Assembly (NCBI RefSeq): GCF_015751765.1
Contig: NZ_JADOTX010000001.1
Span: forward strand, 5,022,001 to 5,086,000
Direction: 5' to 3'
DNA: 64,000 nucleotides
Source of the DNA: Micromonospora ureilytica
GTDB taxonomy: Bacteria; Actinomycetota; Actinomycetes; Mycobacteriales; Micromonosporaceae
Of the stretch, positions 1 to 9,258 are shown one piece after another (the stretch's first letter is position 1; each line of letters begins with the position of its first letter). The notes under the pieces were generated by a model. It did no database searches and was not told the origin of the DNA. It worked only from the letters and a program-made list of their open reading frames with translations. A program made the position numbers and the translations under genes.

Positions 1-127
1 CCACCGCGTCGGCGAACCAGTTGTCGAACTGGGTGTGCCAGTCGACGGCCAGGTCAGCCTCGGTCAGGCCCAGGTCCGCGGCGTACTCGTTACGCATCGC
101 AGCCGGGGCGGGTGTGTCACCCGTCAC
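1..127 (-). CDS. pdxH: Pyridoxamine 5'-phosphate oxidase, N-terminal fragment
   Basis: This is the first ~42 residues of a gene that continues past the left window edge. The reading MRNEYAADLGLTEADLAVDW followed by HTQFDNWFADAV matches the conserved N-terminus of PdxH, the FMN enzyme that oxidises PNP/PMP to PLP. I chose the GTG at 127 because AAGGAG (135-140 on the complement) lies 7 nt upstream; an in-frame ATG at 97 is the alternative. It is divergent from citA, a common actinobacterial arrangement. The FMN-binding domain is outside the window, so the call rests on the N-terminal signature only. Confidence 0.8.
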   Translation of the reverse strand, partial: MTGDTPAPAAMRNEYAADLGLTEADLAVDWHTQFDNWFADAV

Positions 128-375
128 GTCCCCACTCCTTCTCGGGGGCCCAACCAACGCCCTCCCGCGCTGGCCAGCCCACCCTGCCCAGTCTCACTGA
201 GCGGGGCGGAGAATGCGCGCCCGGGGATGTCGCGTGCAGCACAGTCGCAGCGGGTCGCGTATCCCTTACTCAGCAGGCAGTATGTTCCGAACACATCCCT
301 GAGGGTCGCCTAAGGCGCTCGGCCGATCGGGCCGGATGAGCGATCGGGCGCACCGACCAGATCCAGGAGAGCGAC

Positions 376-1482
376 ATGGCCGATTTCAAACCCGGGCTGG
401 AGGGCGTCGTCGCCTTCGAGACCGAGATCGCCGAACCTGACCGTGAGGGCGGCGCGCTGCGCTATCGCGGAGTCGACATCGAGGATCTGATCGGTCAGGT
501 GTCGTTCGGCAACGTGTGGGCACTGCTGGTCGACGGCCGTTTCGGGCCGGGCCTGCCGCCGGCGGAGCCGTTCCCGGTGCCGGTGCACTCCGGTGACATC
601 CGCGTCGACGTGCAGTCCGCGGTGGCCATGCTGGCCCCGTACTGGGGTCTCAACCAACTGCTGGACATCTCCGACGAGCGGGCCCGTGAGGATCTCGCCC
701 GGGTCTCGGTGACCGCGCTCTCCTTCGTCGCCCAGTCCGCCCGCGGCCTCGGCCTGCCGGCGGTGCCGCAGAAGGAGATCGACAAGGCGCAGACCATCGT
801 CGAGCGGTTCATGAAGCGCTGGCGCGGCGAGCCCGACCCACGGCACGTCAAGGCCGTCGACGCGTACTTCATCTCGGCCGCCGAGCACGGCCTGAACGCG
901 TCCACCTTCACCGCTCGCATCGTCGCCTCCACCGGGGCGGACGCGGCGGCCTGCATCTCGTCGGGCATCGGCGCCCTCTCCGGCCCGCTGCACGGCGGCG
1001 CCCCGTCCCGGGTGCTCACCATGCTGGAGGCGGTGGAGCGCAGCGGTGACGCGGAGGGCTACGTCAAGGGCGTCCTCGACCGCGGCGAGCGGTTGATGGG
1101 CTTCGGCCACCGCGTCTACCGTGCCGAGGACCCGCGCGCCCGAGTGCTCCGGCGCACGGCCAAGGAGCTGGGCGCGCCGCGCTTCGAGATCGCCGAGGCG
1201 CTGGAGAAGGCCGCCCTCGCCGAGCTTCAGGCCCGCCGCCCGGACCGGGTGCTGGCCACCAACGTCGAGTTCTGGTCGGCCGTCGTGCTGGACTTCGCCG
1301 AGGTGCCGGCGCACATGTTCACCTCGATGTTCACCTGCGCACGGATGGGCGGCTGGAGCGCGCACATCCTGGAGCAGAAGCGCCTCCAGCGGCTGGTCCG
1401 CCCGTCCGCCCGCTACATCGGCCCGGAGGCCCGCAAGCCGTCCGACGTCGAGGGCTGGGCGGCCATCCCGCACGGCGTCTGA
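376..1482 (+). CDS. citA: Citrate synthase 2 (citrate/2-methylcitrate synthase family)
   Basis: The 368-aa protein condenses oxaloacetate with acetyl-CoA in the cytoplasm. Citrate-synthase signatures are visible: HGLNASTFTARIVAST with its catalytic-region His (around residue 175), GPLHGGAPSRV (about 205-215), and MGFGHRVYR with the second catalytic His near residue 245. The length fits the short Gram-positive type rather than the ~430-aa hexameric type. The ATG follows AGGAGAGCGAC. Activity on propionyl-CoA cannot be excluded. It is transcribed alone and ends in a strong hairpin at 1490-1534. Confidence 0.9.
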   Translation: MADFKPGLEGVVAFETEIAEPDREGGALRYRGVDIEDLIGQVSFGNVWALLVDGRFGPGLPPAEPFPVPVHSGDIRVDVQSAVAMLAPYWGLNQLLDISDERAREDLARVSVTALSFVAQSARGLGLPAVPQKEIDKAQTIVERFMKRWRGEPDPRHVKAVDAYFISAAEHGLNASTFTARIVASTGADAAACISSGIGALSGPLHGGAPSRVLTMLEAVERSGDAEGYVKGVLDRGERLMGFGHRVYRAEDPRARVLRRTAKELGAPRFEIAEALEKAALAELQARRPDRVLATNVEFWSAVVLDFAEVPAHMFTSMFTCARMGGWSAHILEQKRLQRLVRPSARYIGPEARKPSDVEGWAAIPHGV

Positions 1483-1489
1483 GCGGTAG

Positions 1490-2815
<1,326 letters not shown>

Positions 2816-2823
2816 CGTTCGTC

Positions 2824-2863
2824 ACGGTCGGTGTCCGTCGGAGCCTCCACGGACACCGACCGT
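2824..2863 (+). terminator. Hairpin terminator after serC
   Basis: ACGGTCGGTGTCCGT (2824-2838) pairs perfectly with ACGGACACCGACCGT (2849-2863) around a 10-nt loop, starting 8 nt after the serC stop. Confidence 0.8.
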
Positions 2864-3000
2864 AGTCATCGCCGCAGCTCAGTCACGACATGCGGGGTGT
2901 CGCTTCCCCCACCCTGAGGCAGATGCGCGTACGGTGGTCCGAGACGCCTGGGTGGCCGACTCGTGGCGTGCGGCCAGCGAAGCGGGACGGAGGCAACGCT

Positions 3001-4077
3001 ATGCGCCCAGTACGCTTCGTCGCCCTCTCCGAGGACGGCCAGGCCCTGGTGCTCGCCGACGAGGTGGGGCGACTTCTCGCCCTGCCGATCGACGAACGCA
3101 TCGCCGGCGTGATGCACCCCGAGCCGGGTGCCCCACCGCTCGCGGTGGCACCGACCACCGCCGATCCGATTCCCTCACTGTCTCCTCGGGACATCCAGGC
3201 CCGCATTCGCTCCGGTGAGTCCGCCGAGGATGTCGCCCGCATCGCCGGGGTGCCTGTCGACCGGGTGCTGCGCTACGCCGGCCCGGTGCTCCAGGAGCGG
3301 GCGATGCTCGCCCAGCACGCCCGTCGCACCCGCCTCAAGGGTGCGGAGAAGCCCACCCCGCTCGCCGAGGTGGTCAACGGTCGGCTGAGCCAGCACGGCA
3401 TCGACACCGAGAAGATCTCCTGGGACGCCTACCGGCGCGACGACGGCACCTGGCGGATCATCGCCACCTGGCCGTCCGGCAAGGCCACCGCGCAGGCCAT
3501 CTGGGACATGGACAAGGCCCGGCAGGTGGTCACGCCGCACGACGACATGGCGCAGTACCTGTGCGCCGAGCGGCCCACGCCGATCCTCGGTCAGGAGCCG
3601 GCACCGGAGCGGACGGGGCACGGCCTGCCTGGTCCGTCGCGTGGCGAGCCGAGCCGTGGTGGGCACGGGTTGCCTGCCGCGTCCGAGCACCCGCGCCCCG
3701 GCCGCGATCCGATCCGGGCTGGCCGGGACGCGCTGCTCGCCTCCCTGGACCGCCCGCTCGGCGGCTCGTCGGGTCGTGGCCTTGAGCCGCGTACCCCGGC
3801 TGCTCTTGCCGGGTCCGACGCGCCTCGGCAGCGGCCCGTCGCTGGGGGTGCCGCCGCGCTGCTCGGCGGCGGCCAGGGGTCGGCCTTCGACGACGACTCG
3901 GACGCGCCCAAGGAGGTGCCGGCCGTGCCGTCGCTGGCGGTGCTGCGACCCCGACGGACGGCCGCCGCGGCGGCCTCCGGCGAGTCCACCGACGCCAACG
4001 GCAAGCCCCGCAAGCGGCTGCCGAGCTGGGACGACGTGCTCTTCGGCAGCGGCCCGGCCGCCCGCGAATCCTCCTGA
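3001..4077 (+). CDS. sepH: SepH-like cell-division protein (DUF3071)
   Basis: This 358-aa protein starts MRPVRFVALSEDGQALVLAD and carries the DUF3071 fold over roughly residues 1-170, including a helix-turn-helix-like segment (SAEDVARIAGVPVDRVLRYA). SepH of Streptomyces and Mycobacterium binds FtsZ and promotes its assembly. The rest (about 185-358) is low-complexity, Pro/Gly/Arg-rich and probably disordered, ending with a conserved-looking KRLPSWDDVLFG motif. The ATG at 3001 is chosen over the longer frame because GGAGG lies 5 nt upstream (2991-2995). Its position next to serC supports the call. Confidence 0.88.
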   Translation: MRPVRFVALSEDGQALVLADEVGRLLALPIDERIAGVMHPEPGAPPLAVAPTTADPIPSLSPRDIQARIRSGESAEDVARIAGVPVDRVLRYAGPVLQERAMLAQHARRTRLKGAEKPTPLAEVVNGRLSQHGIDTEKISWDAYRRDDGTWRIIATWPSGKATAQAIWDMDKARQVVTPHDDMAQYLCAERPTPILGQEPAPERTGHGLPGPSRGEPSRGGHGLPAASEHPRPGRDPIRAGRDALLASLDRPLGGSSGRGLEPRTPAALAGSDAPRQRPVAGGAAALLGGGQGSAFDDDSDAPKEVPAVPSLAVLRPRRTAAAAASGESTDANGKPRKRLPSWDDVLFGSGPAARESS

Positions 4078-4082
4078 CGCTT

Positions 4083-4119
4083 CGCGTTGACGGGTGACAG
4101 TGCGCCACCCGTCAACGCG
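4083..4119. terminator. Bidirectional hairpin terminator
   Basis: CGCGTTGACGGGTG (4083-4096) and CACCCGTCAACGCG (4106-4119) form a perfect 14-bp stem with a 9-nt loop, between the convergent sepH and hydrolase genes. Confidence 0.8.
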
Positions 4120-4131
4120 AGTGTCCGGACC

Positions 4132-4962
4132 TCACCGAGTGTCTCCGGCGCCTTCGCGACGAGGGGCGGCGACCCCGCGTACGGCGTCGGCGACGGCCCG
4201 GAAGTCCTTCTTGAGGATCGCGCCGTGGTTGCTGGCGACCTTCGCGCCGATCGTGATGTTCGGGTTGCGGGCGGTCACCGCGTCGAGGCTGGCCCGGATC
4301 TGTTCCTGCTCGTCACCCCGGCTGCCGAGGGACGTCCCGGAGGCGACCACGTACCGCACCGGGACGGTGATGGCGTCCAGCACCGGCCCCAGGTCGCGCT
4401 CGCGGGAGAGTTCGCCGAGTTCGATGTTGCTGTCCGCCATCTGGTCGGCGTTCATTCGTGGGGTCAGGCCGGTCGGGCGCAGCAGCGGCATGAACAGGTT
4501 CATCCGTCGGAACATCTTGCGGATCCGCTGCGCCATGGCCTCGTCGAGCCAGTCGTGCGGGAACGCGCCGTCGACCAGGACCGCGCCCAGGGCGCGCTCC
4601 GGGTTCCGGTTGGCCCAGTGTGCCCCGACCACCGCTCCGTAGGACCAACCCACGAGCACCGCCTGGTGTACGCCCCGGGCGGCGAGAACGGCGTCGACGT
4701 CCCGGACGGCCGCCTCGAACGAGTAGTCGGCTGAGCGCTTCGACTTCCTGCCGCGAGCCCTCTCGTCGTAGGTGATGTGCCGGAACCCGGTGCCCAGGTC
4801 GGTGATGACCCGCCGCCAGTAGCCCTGGGTGGCGAACTGGCCGTTGAGGTAGACCACGGGGGTGCCGGGACCGCCGGTGTCGGTGACGGCCAAGGCCGTG
4901 TCGTCGACCGACACCATGCCGGTCCACGCCGTACTGGTCGAGGACATGCTGTTGTTCGTCAT
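4132..4962 (-). CDS. Alpha/beta hydrolase
   Basis: The 276-aa protein has the alpha/beta-hydrolase fold: a strand/oxyanion region (VVYLNGQFATQGYW), the nucleophile elbow GWSYG (Ser near residue 105) and a C-terminal His in ASNHGAIL. The acid residue is probably in the VRYVVASG-SLGSRGDEQ region. No signal peptide is present, so it is cytoplasmic and the substrate is unknown. It lies 15 nt downstream of the DUF4097 gene and is almost certainly cotranscribed with it. That pairing, under a divergent HTH-MarR regulator, recurs in actinobacteria. Confidence 0.8.
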   Translation of the reverse strand: MTNNSMSSTSTAWTGMVSVDDTALAVTDTGGPGTPVVYLNGQFATQGYWRRVITDLGTGFRHITYDERARGRKSKRSADYSFEAAVRDVDAVLAARGVHQAVLVGWSYGAVVGAHWANRNPERALGAVLVDGAFPHDWLDEAMAQRIRKMFRRMNLFMPLLRPTGLTPRMNADQMADSNIELGELSRERDLGPVLDAITVPVRYVVASGTSLGSRGDEQEQIRASLDAVTARNPNITIGAKVASNHGAILKKDFRAVADAVRGVAAPRREGAGDTR

Positions 4963-4977
4963 CTCGATCCGTCCTTT

Positions 4978-5643
4978 TCAGAGGCTGCGGGCGTGGATGT
5001 CGCCCTGCATGGTGCTGGCGTGGATGTCGAGCTCGGTGGTGCCGTCGTTCCTGAGGGCGTTGCTGACGCGGCCGTGGCCGGTGCCAGCGTCCAGGGCGGC
5101 CGAGATGCCGGCCGCCGCCGCGACCGAGATGTCGCCGGACTGGGTACGGAGGACGACTTTGCCGCGCATGGCCTCGCCGACAGTGATGTCACCCCGGGCG
5201 GTGCTGATCTCGGCGGGGCCGTGGAGCCGGCCGACCTCGACGTCGCCGTCGATCGCGGTGAGGCGAACGCTCGCCGCCTCGTCAATCTTGATTTTCCGGT
5301 ACGCCCCGTCGAAGGCGACGTCGCCGAGGCGGCCGACGCCCCGAAGCTCGGCGCTGGCGGTCCTGGCCTCGACATGGGAGTCGGCGGGCACCCGGACGGT
5401 GACCTCCACAGAGCCGGAGGGTCCGAAGAGCTTGTTGATGGGACGTGCGGTCGTGATTCGCAGGACGCCGTCGGCATAGGCGACGCTGGTCTGCTCGGCG
5501 GCCCTGGTGTCGCTGCTCTTGGTGGGGTCGGCCGGGAGGATCTCGACGGTGGTGTCGGCGCGGTCCGCGGCGATGAGCTGGATGCGTCCGGCGGGGATGT
5601 CCAGGACGGCGGAGATGGGGGCGGGGGTGTCGAACGTCTGCAT
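4978..5643 (-). CDS. DUF4097-family beta-helix protein
   Basis: The 221-aa protein starts MQTFDTPAPISAVLDIPAGR and consists of repeating short beta strands of alternating hydrophobic/polar residues (IQLIAADRADTTVEI, ITVGEAMRGKVVLRT, GDISVAAAAGIS), typical of DUF4097/DUF4098 adhesin-like right-handed beta-solenoids. It has no signal peptide or TM segment, so it is probably cytosolic. The function of the family is unknown. It is first in an operon with the alpha/beta hydrolase and is divergent from the composite regulator, with palindromic sites upstream of its start. Confidence 0.75.
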   Translation of the reverse strand: MQTFDTPAPISAVLDIPAGRIQLIAADRADTTVEILPADPTKSSDTRAAEQTSVAYADGVLRITTARPINKLFGPSGSVEVTVRVPADSHVEARTASAELRGVGRLGDVAFDGAYRKIKIDEAASVRLTAIDGDVEVGRLHGPAEISTARGDITVGEAMRGKVVLRTQSGDISVAAAAGISAALDAGTGHGRVSNALRNDGTTELDIHASTMQGDIHARSL

Positions 5644-5706
5644 CGTGCTCTCCCAGGTTGGCGCTTGTTTCTGATGTGGGAAACGCTACGTTGCTTTCCA
5701 ATTTTC

Positions 5707-5811
5707 GCAACAACCTTGTTGCAGCAGTTCGGTGTTTTCGCTGTTCAACCTCGTAAAGTTGTTGCAACGACCCTGAATCTAATGCAACGCGACCCCGGTC
5801 TTCGTTGCATT
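5707..5811. promoter_or_regulatory. Three TTGCAAC-type dyads, likely regulator operators
   Basis: Between the divergent DUF4097 and HTH-MarR genes are three related dyads. They are GCAACAACCTTGTTGC (5707-5722, perfect 7-bp arms), GTTGTTGCAACGA (5758-5770, containing the perfect GTTGCAAC), and AATGCAACG with CGTTGCATT (5781-5789 and 5803-5811, perfect 9-bp arms, 13-nt spacer). The shared half-site is TTGCAAC/GCAAC. They lie where a repressor would block both promoters. The region is also markedly more AT-rich than its surroundings. Confidence 0.6.
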
Positions 5812-5880
5812 GGCATGTGGGTTAACGCTATGGTGACGGGGTCGGGGCGGCCGCCCTACGGGACCACGAGGGGGATCGCG

Positions 5881-6648
5881 ATGCCGGGAGGCAGGCTCAG
5901 TCAGCAGGAACGCCAGCAGATCGCGCTGGGGCTGGCCGACAGCCTCCCCTACGCCGAGATCGCCCGACGCCTCGACCGTCCCACCTCAACAGTCACGCGT
6001 GAGGTGATGCGCAACGGCGGCCCCACCGGCTACCGCGCCGACCTGGCCCACCACGCGACCGAGCGCCGCGCCCACCGGCGCAAGCCAGTCCCCTCCCGTA
6101 CGGCCGAGGCGGCCCGCCGACCAGACGGACGCGACGCCCAGGCCATGGCCGACTACGAGGAGACGTTCACCACCGTCCTCATGGCCTCCGGTCTGAACAA
6201 GATGGGGGCCCGAGTGTTGACCAATCTGTTCCTCACCGACTCGGGCAGCCGCACCGCGTCTGAGCTCGCCCAGCGCCTCCAGGTCAGCCCGGCGTCGATC
6301 TCCAAGGCGATCACCTTCCTGGAGAGCCAGAGCCTCGTCCGCCGCGAACGCGACGAACGCCGCCGCGAGCGTTACGTCGTCGACGACGAGCTCTTCTACC
6401 AGGCGACGATCGCCAGCGCTCGGGCCAACGACCATCTCGTCGCGACCGCACGCCAGGGCGTCGCCCTCCTCGGCGCGCACACCCCCGCCGCCGCCCGTCT
6501 GGAGAACATCGCCCGCTTCCTCGACTTCATCAGCGAGAGCATCACCCGCTCCGCCGAACAGGCCCGCGAGGTTCTCCGCAGCAGGCCTGCCACCGCGACC
6601 AGCCCCGTGCCACCGGGTCACAGCGACCAGGCGGCGATCCGTTCCTAG
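5881..6648 (+). CDS. Composite HTH (IS30-type HTH_38) plus MarR-like regulator
   Basis: The 255-aa protein has two DNA-binding modules. Residues ~3-48 (RLSQQERQQIALGLADSLPY, EIARRLDRPTSTVTREV) resemble the IS30-transposase N-terminal HTH. Residues ~90-170 form a MarR/GbsR winged helix (VLTNLFLTDSGSRTASELA, LQVSPASISKAITFLESQSL). The C-terminus is helical and may dimerise. I chose ATG 5881 because GAGGGGG precedes it by ~7 nt; ATG 5830 is in frame but lacks a ribosome site. It probably binds the TTGCAAC dyads upstream and controls itself and the divergent DUF4097-hydrolase operon. Confidence 0.75.
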   Translation: MPGGRLSQQERQQIALGLADSLPYAEIARRLDRPTSTVTREVMRNGGPTGYRADLAHHATERRAHRRKPVPSRTAEAARRPDGRDAQAMADYEETFTTVLMASGLNKMGARVLTNLFLTDSGSRTASELAQRLQVSPASISKAITFLESQSLVRRERDERRRERYVVDDELFYQATIASARANDHLVATARQGVALLGAHTPAAARLENIARFLDFISESITRSAEQAREVLRSRPATATSPVPPGHSDQAAIRS

Positions 6649-6741
6649 CGCGGTCGGCCGCCGGGGTGGCTACCCGTCCAGGCTTGCCCGGTCGGCCTGG
6701 ACGGGCGGACCGCGACGAAGAGTCGCACAGCGTGTGGCCGG

Positions 6742-7251
6742 TCAGCGGTGCCGCTGCCGAAGCCCCGCTCGGGCCGCCGGAAGGGCCAGCCCGGCGGCGT
6801 GCAGCACGCCCTCCACCCGGACCCGCTCGATCTCCTGATCGACGCCCTCCAGCTCGGCGAGGTGCTCGGTGATGCCGAGGGCGCGGCAGGCGAGGCGAAG
6901 CCGGTCGTCGTACGCCTGGAGCAGCGCGCTGTGCCAGACCATCGATCGGCCGGTGCCGCCGACCCGCTGACCGCCGAGACGGCGCAGGTCCGCGGCGAGC
7001 TGCTCCAGCGGCCGACGGTCAGTGCTGTCGAACTCGCTGAGGTCGATGTCCCGGGTCAGCGCGTCGGCCTCGACGGCCCGGTCGAGACGGGCGATCGTGC
7101 GCTTCTCCCGTCGGCGGTCACGCCACTCGGACCAGCCGCAGACCACCCGGTCGAGGATCTCGTCGTAGCAGAAGAGCAGCGCGAATGCCGCCGGCAGACT
7201 GGCCACGGCGAGGAACGCCAGGGCCAGCATCAGCGCACGTCCGACTCCCAC
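6742..7251 (-). CDS. Membrane-anchored protein of unknown function
   Basis: The 169-aa protein begins with a GTG and one hydrophobic segment (MLALAFLAVASLPAAFALLF, about residues 8-27). A charged, helical, probably coiled-coil cytoplasmic part follows (WRDRRREKRTIARLDRAVEA, LEQLAADLRRL, VDQEIERVRVEG). I recognise no named domain, although the architecture resembles conserved small membrane proteins of Micromonosporaceae. It lies 87 nt downstream of the MFS gene on the same strand and may be the last gene of that unit. Confidence 0.65.
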   Translation of the reverse strand: MGVGRALMLALAFLAVASLPAAFALLFCYDEILDRVVCGWSEWRDRRREKRTIARLDRAVEADALTRDIDLSEFDSTDRRPLEQLAADLRRLGGQRVGGTGRSMVWHSALLQAYDDRLRLACRALGITEHLAELEGVDQEIERVRVEGVLHAAGLALPAARAGLRQRHR

Positions 7252-7338
7252 GTATCGACGCTAAGCCCCACCGTGCCACCCCGCCAGCGATTTGGCCGCA
7301 TCCGCGCAACGGGACGCGGCCAGCGCCGGTGGTAAACC

Positions 7339-8655
7339 TCAGCAGTCGGTGGAGGTGACGTAGAAACGGGGCATCGGCAGCACCCGGAAACGCAGCCGGG
7401 CGCCGGAGTGGCGCAGCTGCCAGGTGAGGGCGATCAGCGCGGCGGCCAGCGAGATGAGCCCGCCCATCCAGATGCTGGCACCGGCACCGTAGTGCTCCGC
7501 GACCCAGCCGATCAACGGCGCGCCGACCGGGTTGGTGCCCAGGAACACCAGCACCCACAGGGCCATCACCCGCCCCCGGAAGGCCGCGTCGACGCCCATC
7601 TGGATCCGCTGGTTGGCAGCCTGCGCGAAGAACACCATGCTGAAGCCGGTCGGCACCAGCAGGGCCACGACCAGCCAGTACGCCGAGGAGAGGCCGACCA
7701 TGGTGCCGAAGCTGGCGCAGGCGATCGCCGCACCGAGCACCACCCACACCGACGGGCGGCTACGCCGACCGGTGCCGCTGAGCGCGCCGCCGAGCGCGCC
7801 GACGGCCAGCGCCGTGCTGAACAGGCCGAAGGAGGCAGCGCCGGTGTGGAAGACCGTCTTCGCCAACGCGGCGAGGGTGAGCTGGAAGTTGAAGAGCGAC
7901 ATGCCGATCACCGACATGATCGCCATCGGCAGCAGCAGGTCGGGGCGACGCCACACGTACCGCAGGCCGTCGACGACCCGGGCGGACGCCCGCTCGTCGC
8001 GCGGCAGCAGTGCGTCGCGGTGCAGGTCGGCCGTACGCATCCGGACCACGTTGACCAGGGGCGCGATGGAACTGACAGCCGTGAAGAGGAAGACCGGGCC
8101 CACGTCGAACGCGGCGATGGCCAGGCCGGCGACGGCCGGGCCGACGATCCGGGCGGAGTTGAACACGGCGGCGTTCAGCGACAGCGCGTTGGGCAGCAGC
8201 GGCGTGCCGACCAGTTCGGAGACGAACGCCTGCCGGACCGGAGTCTCCACGGCGTTAGCCGTGCCGAGCAGCGCGGCGAAGGCGAAGACGTGCCAGAGCT
8301 GCACCAGGTCGGTGAGGACCAGCAGGGACATGCCGAGCGCCAGCAGGCTCCAGAAGGCGTTGGCGGCGAAGAGCAACACCCGCTTGTCGTACCGGTCGGC
8401 GAGCCGGCCGGAGAGCAGGGTGAGCAGGAGCACCGGGGTGAACTGGCAGGCGGTGACCACGCCGAGCGCGGTCGCCGAGTTGTTGGAGAGCTCGAGGACG
8501 AGCCAGTCCTGGGCGATGAACATCATCCAGACGCCGATCAACTTGATCAGCTGCCCGGATGCGAAAAGGCGGTAGTTGCGGACCTGTAGGGACTGGAACA
8601 TCGTGCTCAGCTTCGCCTGCACTCTTGGTGCGCCTCCTCCGGACGTACGCGTCAT
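7339..8655 (-). CDS. MFS transporter (EntS/MFS_3-like exporter)
   Basis: The 438-aa protein starts near FQSLQVRNYRLFASGQLIKL and has about 12 hydrophobic segments, with the MFS loop signature GRLADRYDKR after TM2. The pattern of a short N-terminus entering TM1 through NYRLF fits the enterobactin-exporter-like branch (drug or metabolite efflux). A MarR gene lies 39 nt upstream on the same strand, so efflux is probably induced by a MarR ligand. The start has only a weak ribosome site; an internal ATG at the FQSL position is an alternative. Confidence 0.85.
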   Translation of the reverse strand: MTRTSGGGAPRVQAKLSTMFQSLQVRNYRLFASGQLIKLIGVWMMFIAQDWLVLELSNNSATALGVVTACQFTPVLLLTLLSGRLADRYDKRVLLFAANAFWSLLALGMSLLVLTDLVQLWHVFAFAALLGTANAVETPVRQAFVSELVGTPLLPNALSLNAAVFNSARIVGPAVAGLAIAAFDVGPVFLFTAVSSIAPLVNVVRMRTADLHRDALLPRDERASARVVDGLRYVWRRPDLLLPMAIMSVIGMSLFNFQLTLAALAKTVFHTGAASFGLFSTALAVGALGGALSGTGRRSRPSVWVVLGAAIACASFGTMVGLSSAYWLVVALLVPTGFSMVFFAQAANQRIQMGVDAAFRGRVMALWVLVFLGTNPVGAPLIGWVAEHYGAGASIWMGGLISLAAALIALTWQLRHSGARLRFRVLPMPRFYVTSTDC

Positions 8656-8694
8656 CGACAGGTGACGGCACGGACCCGGTGGCGCGGGTGCGGC

Positions 8695-9144
8695 TCAGGC
8701 GCGAGCGAGCTGCTGGAGAATCTCGGCGGCCCTCTGCAGGGTCTCCCGTTCGTCCTCGTCGAGTGCGGCCAGCCGGTGGGCCAGCCACTCGTCGCGGGCC
8801 CGCTCGAACTGGTCGAGCACGGCCTGCCCTCCTTCGGTCGCCGCGAGGATGACCTGCCGGCCGTCGGTCGGGTGGGGTGTCCGCCGCACGAGGCCGCGGT
8901 CTTCCAACTTCCCGACGATCTTGGTCATCGTCGGCGGCTGCACCCGCTCCACGTCGGCCAGCTCCCGGGGTGTCATCGTGCCCGCCAGCCGCAGGCTGGT
9001 GAGCGCGGAGACCTGGGTGACCGTGAGGTCGCCGACCGGTCGGGCCTGTCGGACCCGCCGGTTGAGTCGGGTGATCGCATCACGCAGCTGGGGAGCCAGC
9101 TGCGCCGGTGGCACGCGTTCCGCCGTCACCGTCCGCTCCGTCAC
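8695..9144 (-). CDS. MarR-family transcriptional regulator
   Basis: The 149-aa winged-helix protein contains the MarR recognition region (MTPRELADVERVQPPTMTKI) and wing (LVRRTPHPTDGRQVILAATE). Flanking helices would form the dimer interface. It is the first gene of a two-gene operon with the MFS exporter and likely represses it. The GTG start at 9144 has no visible ribosome site. TAAGCT lies 7 nt upstream and looks like a -10 element, so the mRNA may be leaderless. A TTAG-N5-CTAA dyad overlaps this promoter. Confidence 0.88.
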   Translation of the reverse strand: MTERTVTAERVPPAQLAPQLRDAITRLNRRVRQARPVGDLTVTQVSALTSLRLAGTMTPRELADVERVQPPTMTKIVGKLEDRGLVRRTPHPTDGRQVILAATEGGQAVLDQFERARDEWLAHRLAALDEDERETLQRAAEILQQLARA

Positions 9145-9149
9145 AGTAG

Positions 9150-9162
9150 TTAGCTTAACTAA
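9150..9162. promoter_or_regulatory. Probable MarR operator TTAGCTTAACTAA
   Basis: TTAG-N5-CTAA is a short AT-rich dyad in otherwise very GC-rich DNA. It begins 6 nt upstream of the marR start and overlaps its presumed -10 box, as expected of an autorepression site. A second CTAAC lies nearby at about 9172. Confidence 0.5.
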
Positions 9163-9219
9163 TGAGCATGGCTAACGAGATCCGTTATGACCAGGCTCAC
9201 GAGGGGCTTCAGATCGTAC

Positions 9220-9249
9220 GGGCGGGGAATCCTGATCGACTCCCCGCCC
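9220..9249 (-). terminator. Hairpin terminator after the purine permease
   Basis: GGGCGGGGA (9220-9228) and TCCCCGCCC (9241-9249) form a perfect 9-bp stem with a 12-nt loop, 10 nt beyond the permease stop on the complement. Confidence 0.65.
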
Positions 9250-9258
9250 GGACGTGTC

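Noticed and set aside
4777..5880. Long N-terminal extension of the HTH-MarR frame over the DUF4097 gene
   Set aside because: It is antisense to DUF4097 and crosses the operator region. The ribosome site and domain start support 5881.
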